Source: SNAP01 sp049671745
GTDB lineage: Bacteria > Bacteroidota > Bacteroidia > Bacteroidales > Marinifilaceae
NCBI GenBank assembly: GCA_049671745.1
Contig: JBATVL010000042.1
Location: 1 to 64,000 of the forward strand
DNA length: 64,000 bases
Direction of reading: 5' to 3'
Below are positions 63,218 to 64,000 of the stretch, in pieces; the stretch's first letter is position 1, and every line of letters begins with the position of its first letter. Below the pieces are notes generated by a model. The model was given only the letters and a program-made list of their open reading frames with translations, was not told where the DNA came from and searched no databases. The translations under genes were made by a program, and so were the position numbers.

Positions 63218-63798
63218 TGAAACAAAAAATAAATTCAATTCTACCCAATCATACACTATTAGAATATGACTCCGATAATTTCTATGTTGTAGATTATAAA
63301 AATATAAATGGGGGTGATGTTGAGTTACATGAAGAGGAGCCAGCAGATGTAAAATCTGTTCATCTAACTAATAAAAAAAGGATTACTATATGTTTTGATG
63401 GATTTAAGGAAAATGCACTTCCAAGAGAAAATCCAGGAGACCATAATAGACAATGTGAATGCATTTTGTTCCCAAATGAAGAAGACAATACTAATTGGAT
63501 ATTATGCATTGAAACTAAGTATACAGATAGTATACAAAATGCTTTCAGAGAAAAAAATAACTATCCTAACTGTATGATTGAACAGATTGTTGCAACAGTT
63601 CTTTATTTTAGAGAAAAGGGAATAATTCCAAATGATAAAAAGGTAAACGCAATTGTCTCTTTTCCTCCTTTAATAGATGATTTTAGTGCTCACTTTTCTA
63701 GAGATAGAATAGCAGAAATATTAACTACTCATAAAATTAATATAAGACCTACTAATAAAGGAAGAATCATTAGTAAGAAAAGAATTGCCCTTGGATAA
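63217..63798 (+). CDS. Putative PD-(D/E)XK-like nuclease partner of the ATPase
   Basis: From ATG 63217 this is a 193-residue protein. It shows a possible restriction-nuclease core: an acidic residue before a strand (QCECILF, Glu81), then the ExK pair in CIETKY (Glu98/Lys100), and a helix with Gln in IEQIVATVLYFR, the order seen in Mrr/RecB-type PD-(D/E)XK enzymes. I do not recognise the family, and the first acidic residue is Glu instead of Asp. It is translationally coupled with the ATPase. Confidence 0.68.
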   Translation: MKQKINSILPNHTLLEYDSDNFYVVDYKNINGGDVELHEEEPADVKSVHLTNKKRITICFDGFKENALPRENPGDHNRQCECILFPNEEDNTNWILCIETKYTDSIQNAFREKNNYPNCMIEQIVATVLYFREKGIIPNDKKVNAIVSFPPLIDDFSAHFSRDRIAEILTTHKINIRPTNKGRIISKKRIALG

Positions 63799-63821
63799 TT
63801 TATCCAAAGATTGAACTATAG

Positions 63822-63861
63822 AAAAGAGCCATTTTCCTAAGATTAGGGGAATGGCTCTTTT
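63822..63861 (+). terminator. Terminator of the ATPase/nuclease operon
   Basis: AAAAGAGCCATT pairs with AATGGCTCTTTT (continued inside by a wobble-containing extension) and ends in T, 24 bases after the stop. Confidence 0.8.
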
Positions 63862-64000
63862 GTGTCACTCATACTTGACCTTTTAATATCGAAATAATAG
63901 TTTGTATATAAATAGGGATGTAAGAGATTATAGTTTATTTTTGGAAAATAACTGTTCGCAATAATATTGTTTCCTTCAAAGAGATAATATAAATACAAGT

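Noticed and set aside
63791..63807. Near-palindrome around the last stop codon (TTGGATAA/TTATCCAA)
   Set aside because: It has no T-run and lies just before a much better terminator, so it is probably chance in AT-rich DNA.

Overview
The window is a low-GC, AT-rich chromosome segment from a Bacteroidota member, most likely of the order Bacteroidales. This rests on gene content and style: an RprX/RprY-type two-component pair, a TonB-dependent receptor/PnuT/thiamine pyrophosphokinase operon behind a TPP riboswitch, PdxS/PdxT, SusC-style receptor N-termini, DUF6266 proteins, promoters of the TTTG-N19-TAnnTTTG type, and no obvious Shine-Dalgarno sequences. The species cannot be named from the sequence alone.

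Layout. 1-25 kb is mostly ordinary chromosome: a partial Omp85-like barrel (minus), a ferredoxin-nitroreductase, pdxT-pdxS (PLP synthesis), a TlpA-like lipoprotein, the thiamine salvage operon (tenA-independent type: TPP riboswitch, outer-membrane receptor, PnuT, thiamine pyrophosphokinase), an M16 protease, TrkH, RprY/RprX, a TtcA-like tRNA thiolase, an alanine/Na+ symporter, purC preceded by what looks like a truncated phoH remnant, mazG, a PorT-like barrel and a TM2 protein. At 22.6-25.4 kb sits a tight envelope cassette: a LolA-like protein, a YidD-like protein with a secretion signal, and two TPR proteins with a TM2-like C-terminal hairpin.

25.9-48.5 kb is one uninterrupted plus-strand operon of 20 genes, nearly all touching or overlapping. 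It encodes a type II polyketide/fatty-acid-like pathway of the aryl polyene/flexirubin class. A tyrosine ammonia-lyase makes the aryl starter (inferred), an AMP-forming ligase activates it, and two acyl carrier proteins carry it. Three ketosynthases plus a Cys-less chain-length-factor-like subunit, a FabG reductase and two hotdog dehydratase-like proteins build the polyene. Thioesterase, acyltransferases, a giant MMPL/acyltransferase/methyltransferase fusion, LolA- and LolB-like proteins, a glycosyltransferase, a polysaccharide deacetylase, a FAD oxidoreductase, a C45 Ntn acyltransferase/hydrolase and a B12-binding radical SAM enzyme would tailor, export and anchor the product in the outer membrane. 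No DarA/DarB dialkylresorcinol genes are in the window.

48.5-56.8 kb returns to housekeeping genes: PBP1A, a SlyD-type FKBP with a Cys-rich tail, aroC, a dicarboxylate/amino-acid symporter, a YgjP-type metalloprotease and MscS. From the tRNA-Lys gene at 57.0 kb onward the content is accessory. A minus-strand set resembling a phage-derived lysis module (small membrane proteins, amidase, HTH protein) is bracketed by two DUF6266-family genes, one broken by a single in-frame TGA. Then follow a five-copy 11-bp tandem repeat in a 600-bp intergenic region, and finally a two-gene operon of an AAA/ABC-type ATPase plus a small protein with a PD-(D/E)XK-like nuclease pattern, a candidate anti-phage defence pair.
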